Assembly: GCA_030043395.1 (NCBI GenBank)
Contig: JASHXW010000611.1
Coordinates: 1 to 5,975 of the forward strand
Reading direction: 5' to 3'
DNA length: 5,975 bases
From: Streptosporangiaceae bacterium
Lineage (GTDB): Bacteria; Actinomycetota; Actinomycetes; Streptosporangiales; Streptosporangiaceae
The notes under the pieces were generated by a model. It searched no databases. It saw only the letters and a program-made list of their open reading frames with translations, and was not told the DNA's origin. This document shows, piece after piece, positions 4,097 through 5,975 of this stretch; position 1 is the first letter of the stretch; the number at the start of each line of letters is the position of its first letter. The position numbers and the translations under genes were made by a program.

Positions 4097-5975
4097 TAGT
4101 CTTGCCGGTCCGGTACCAGGTCGGGCGTCAGCCTGGCCACCGCCTCGGTGATGGCACGCGCCAGGCGCTGCGGGGTGAGGCCGGCCTCAGCAAGAACCTC
4201 AGCCCGCTCGCCGTGCGCGAGGAAGCTCTGCGGGAGGCCGAACGTGCGCAGCGGGGTATCTGTCTCCGTGTCCCGCAGCAGCCTGGCGACCGCGTCGCCG
4301 AACCCGCCGACGATGCCGTTGTCCTCCACGGTCGCGACCAGCCGGTGCCGGACCGCCGCCTGCGCCACGGCGGGGTCCACCGGCTTGACCCACCGTGGGT
4401 CGACCACTGTGACCCCGATCCCCTGCCCGGCGAGCCGCTCGGCGACCGCGAGCGCGGTCCCCGCCATCGGGCCGGCCGCTAGCAGAAGGACGTCGTGCCC
4501 GGTGCCGTCGGCCGGCTCGGCGAGCACGTCCATGCCGCCGAGGCTCCCGATCGCCGGGATGTCCTCGGGCACCGAGCCGCGCGGGAACCTCAGCGCGGTG
4601 GGCCCGTCGCTCACCGCCACGGCCTCGCGCAGCAATTCGGTCAGCCGCGTGCCGTCCCGTGGCACGGCGACCCTGATCCCAGGGACGATCTGCAGCAGGG
4701 AGCCGTCCCACATGCCGTGGTGGCTGGCACCGTCTGGCCCGGTCACCCCGGCCCGGTCAAGCACGAAGGTGACCGGCAGCTTGTGCATCGCCACGTCCAG
4801 CAGGAGCTGGTCAAAGGCCCTGTTCAGGAACGTGGCGTAGATCGCGACCACCGGGTGCATGCCGCCCATCGCCAGGCCCGCCGCGCTGGTGACGGCGTGC
4901 TGCTCGGCGATGCCGACGTCGAACACGCGGTCGGGGTAGTTCTTGGCGAAGGTGGCCAGGCCGGTCGGATGCAGCATGGCGGCAGTGATCGCCACGACGT
5001 CAGGCCGCCGGGCGCCGATGTCGGCGAGCTCGTCGGCGAAGACCTGCGTCCAGGGCCGGCTGGCCTGCTTCCCGGCTGCGGGGGGCTTGGCCGCGGCCGC
5101 GCCGCGCCCGCCCTTCACGCCTCGGGTTGCTGCGCCATTCGGGCGGACGGCTGTGCCGTTCGGGCTGACGGCTGTGCCATTCGGGCTGACGCCCGTGCCC
5201 GGCGGCACCTGGTGCAGGCAGTCCTCGTCGTTCTCCTCGGCCAGGGCGTAGCCGCGGCCTTTCTGCGTGATCACGTGCACCAGCACCGGGCCACCGAACT
5301 CCCTGGCCCGGCTCAGCGCGTGCTCCATGGCCGGCTCGTCGTGGCCGTCGATCGGGCCGAGGTACTTCAGGCCGAGGTCCTCGAAGAGCACCTGCGGCTG
5401 GAGGACGTCCTTCAGGCCCTTCTTCAGGCCGTGCAGGGTCTCGTACAGCGGCGGGCCAACCAGCGGAGTGTGCGAGAGCGTGGTCTTGACCAGGTCGAGC
5501 ACCGCCTCGTAGCGCTGCGAGACGCGCACGGCGGCCAGGTGGTCGGCCAGCCCTCCGATCGTCCGCTGGTAGGAGCGGCCGTTGTCGTTCACCACGATGA
5601 CAACAGGGCGGTCCTTGGCGCCGGCGATGTTGTTCAGCGCCTCCCAGGCCATCCCGCCGGTGAGCGCGCCGTCGCCGATCACCGCGACGACGTGACGGTG
5701 CGATTCCCCGCGCAGCCGCATCGCCTTGGCCAGGCCGTCCGCGTAGGCCAGGCTCGTCGATGCGTGGGAGTTCTCGACCACGTCGTGCTCGGACTCGGCA
5801 CGGTTCGGGTAACCCGAGACGCCGCCCCGCTGCCTGAGGCGGTCGAAGCCAGCCATCCTGCCGGTCAGCAGCTTGTGCACGTAAGACTGGTGTCCCGTGT
5901 CCCAGACGATGCGATCGCTTGGCGAGTCGAACACCCGGTGCAGCGCGATGGTCAGCTCCACCACGCCGAGGTTCG
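4096..5975 (-). CDS. dxs: 1-deoxy-D-xylulose-5-phosphate synthase, lacking the N-terminus (runs off right edge)
   Basis: This thiamine-diphosphate enzyme condenses pyruvate with glyceraldehyde 3-phosphate to give 1-deoxy-D-xylulose 5-phosphate, the first step of the MEP isoprenoid pathway. About 625 residues are visible, beginning [12 protein letters not shown], the segment after the first catalytic His of E. coli DXS, so roughly 50 residues lie outside the window. GTG 5964 is an internal Val, not the start. Counting the first complete codon (Asn) as 1: WDTGHQ (24-29) carries the second conserved His; [17 protein letters not shown] (99-115) and NDN (129-131) bind ThDP-Mg; IAEQHAVT (355-362) holds the catalytic Glu at 357; DRAG (406-409) and SHHGMWD (417-423) line the substrate site; DPRWVKP (525-531) and [10 protein letters not shown] (550-559) belong to the C-terminal transketolase domain. 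All motifs are intact. Unusual is a low-complexity linker at about 256-305 containing V-S-P-N-G-T-A repeats, between the ThDP and pyrimidine-binding domains. It lies upstream of the VOC-fprA genes on the same strand, 262 bp away. Confidence 0.96.
   Translation of the reverse strand, partial: NLGVVELTIALHRVFDSPSDRIVWDTGHQSYVHKLLTGRMAGFDRLRQRGGVSGYPNRAESEHDVVENSHASTSLAYADGLAKAMRLRGESHRHVVAVIGDGALTGGMAWEALNNIAGAKDRPVVIVVNDNGRSYQRTIGGLADHLAAVRVSQRYEAVLDLVKTTLSHTPLVGPPLYETLHGLKKGLKDVLQPQVLFEDLGLKYLGPIDGHDEPAMEHALSRAREFGGPVLVHVITQKGRGYALAEENDEDCLHQVPPGTGVSPNGTAVSPNGTAVRPNGAATRGVKGGRGAAAAKPPAAGKQASRPWTQVFADELADIGARRPDVVAITAAMLHPTGLATFAKNYPDRVFDVGIAEQHAVTSAAGLAMGGMHPVVAIYATFLNRAFDQLLLDVAMHKLPVTFVLDRAGVTGPDGASHHGMWDGSLLQIVPGIRVAVPRDGTRLTELLREAVAVSDGPTALRFPRGSVPEDIPAIGSLGGMDVLAEPADGTGHDVLLLAAGPMAGTALAVAERLAGQGIGVTVVDPRWVKPVDPAVAQAAVRHRLVATVEDNGIVGGFGDAVARLLRDTETDTPLRTFGLPQSFLAHGERAEVLAEAGLTPQRLARAITEAVARLTPDLVPDRQD
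5129..5191 (-). repeat. 21-bp tandem repeat, three units, in the dxs inter-domain linker
   Basis: The three units are 5129-5149, 5150-5170 and 5171-5191, followed leftward in protein terms by a diverged edge. Read on the minus strand each encodes V-[S/R]-P-N-G-[T/A]-A. Units 2 and 3 differ by a single base; unit 1 has several changes. The protein insert is Pro/Gly/Asn-rich, so probably a flexible loop that the enzyme tolerates between domains. Confidence 0.9.

Noticed and set aside
4199..4711. 170-codon minus-strand frame inside dxs
   Set aside because: It is an alternative frame of dxs made almost entirely of Arg/Gly/Ala, typical of a shifted reading of GC-rich coding sequence.

Overview
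The window is very GC-rich DNA with strong G/C preference at third codon positions. It carries an F420-type luciferase-like oxidoreductase, an FprA-type ferredoxin-NADP reductase and a DXS of actinobacterial type ('NDNGRS', 'SHHGMWD'). Together these point to a chromosomal segment of an actinomycete. The genus cannot be fixed from the sequence alone. I see no rRNA, tRNA, CRISPR array, transposase, integrase or attachment site.

Layout, left to right. Positions 1-337 (minus) hold the N-terminal part of an unrecognised Ala/Arg/Lys-rich protein that runs off the left edge. A divergent gap of about 195 bp follows. Positions 533-1444 (plus) encode a complete luciferase-like, probably F420-dependent, oxidoreductase. 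Just downstream, 1524-1796 (plus) encodes a 90-residue coiled-coil protein whose core is a near-perfect threefold heptapeptide repeat. A short convergent gap of 66 bp separates it from a minus-strand block covering the rest of the window.

The minus-strand block, in transcription order, is: dxs (4096-5975, 5' end outside the window), a non-coding gap with a possible terminator hairpin and an AT-rich promoter-like patch, a short reading frame (3844-3954) that looks like the broken first ~28 codons of a DinB-fold gene, a VOC/glyoxalase-like gene (3396-3833), and an fprA-like reductase gene (1863-3371). The VOC and fprA genes are 24 bp apart and are probably co-transcribed.

Functionally, DXS makes 1-deoxy-D-xylulose 5-phosphate, the entry point of the MEP isoprenoid pathway (and a precursor for thiamine and pyridoxal phosphate). 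FprA passes electrons from NADPH to ferredoxin. The late MEP enzymes IspG and IspH are iron-sulfur enzymes that need such electrons, so the neighbourhood may have a shared logic, but this is inference from proximity. The VOC and luciferase-like proteins are small-molecule enzymes whose substrates cannot be read from sequence.

I found no convincing new multi-gene system. The most unusual items are the DinB-like remnant hidden between dxs and the VOC gene, the Asp-Gly heptad coiled-coil protein, and a 21-bp minisatellite that expands the inter-domain linker of DXS.
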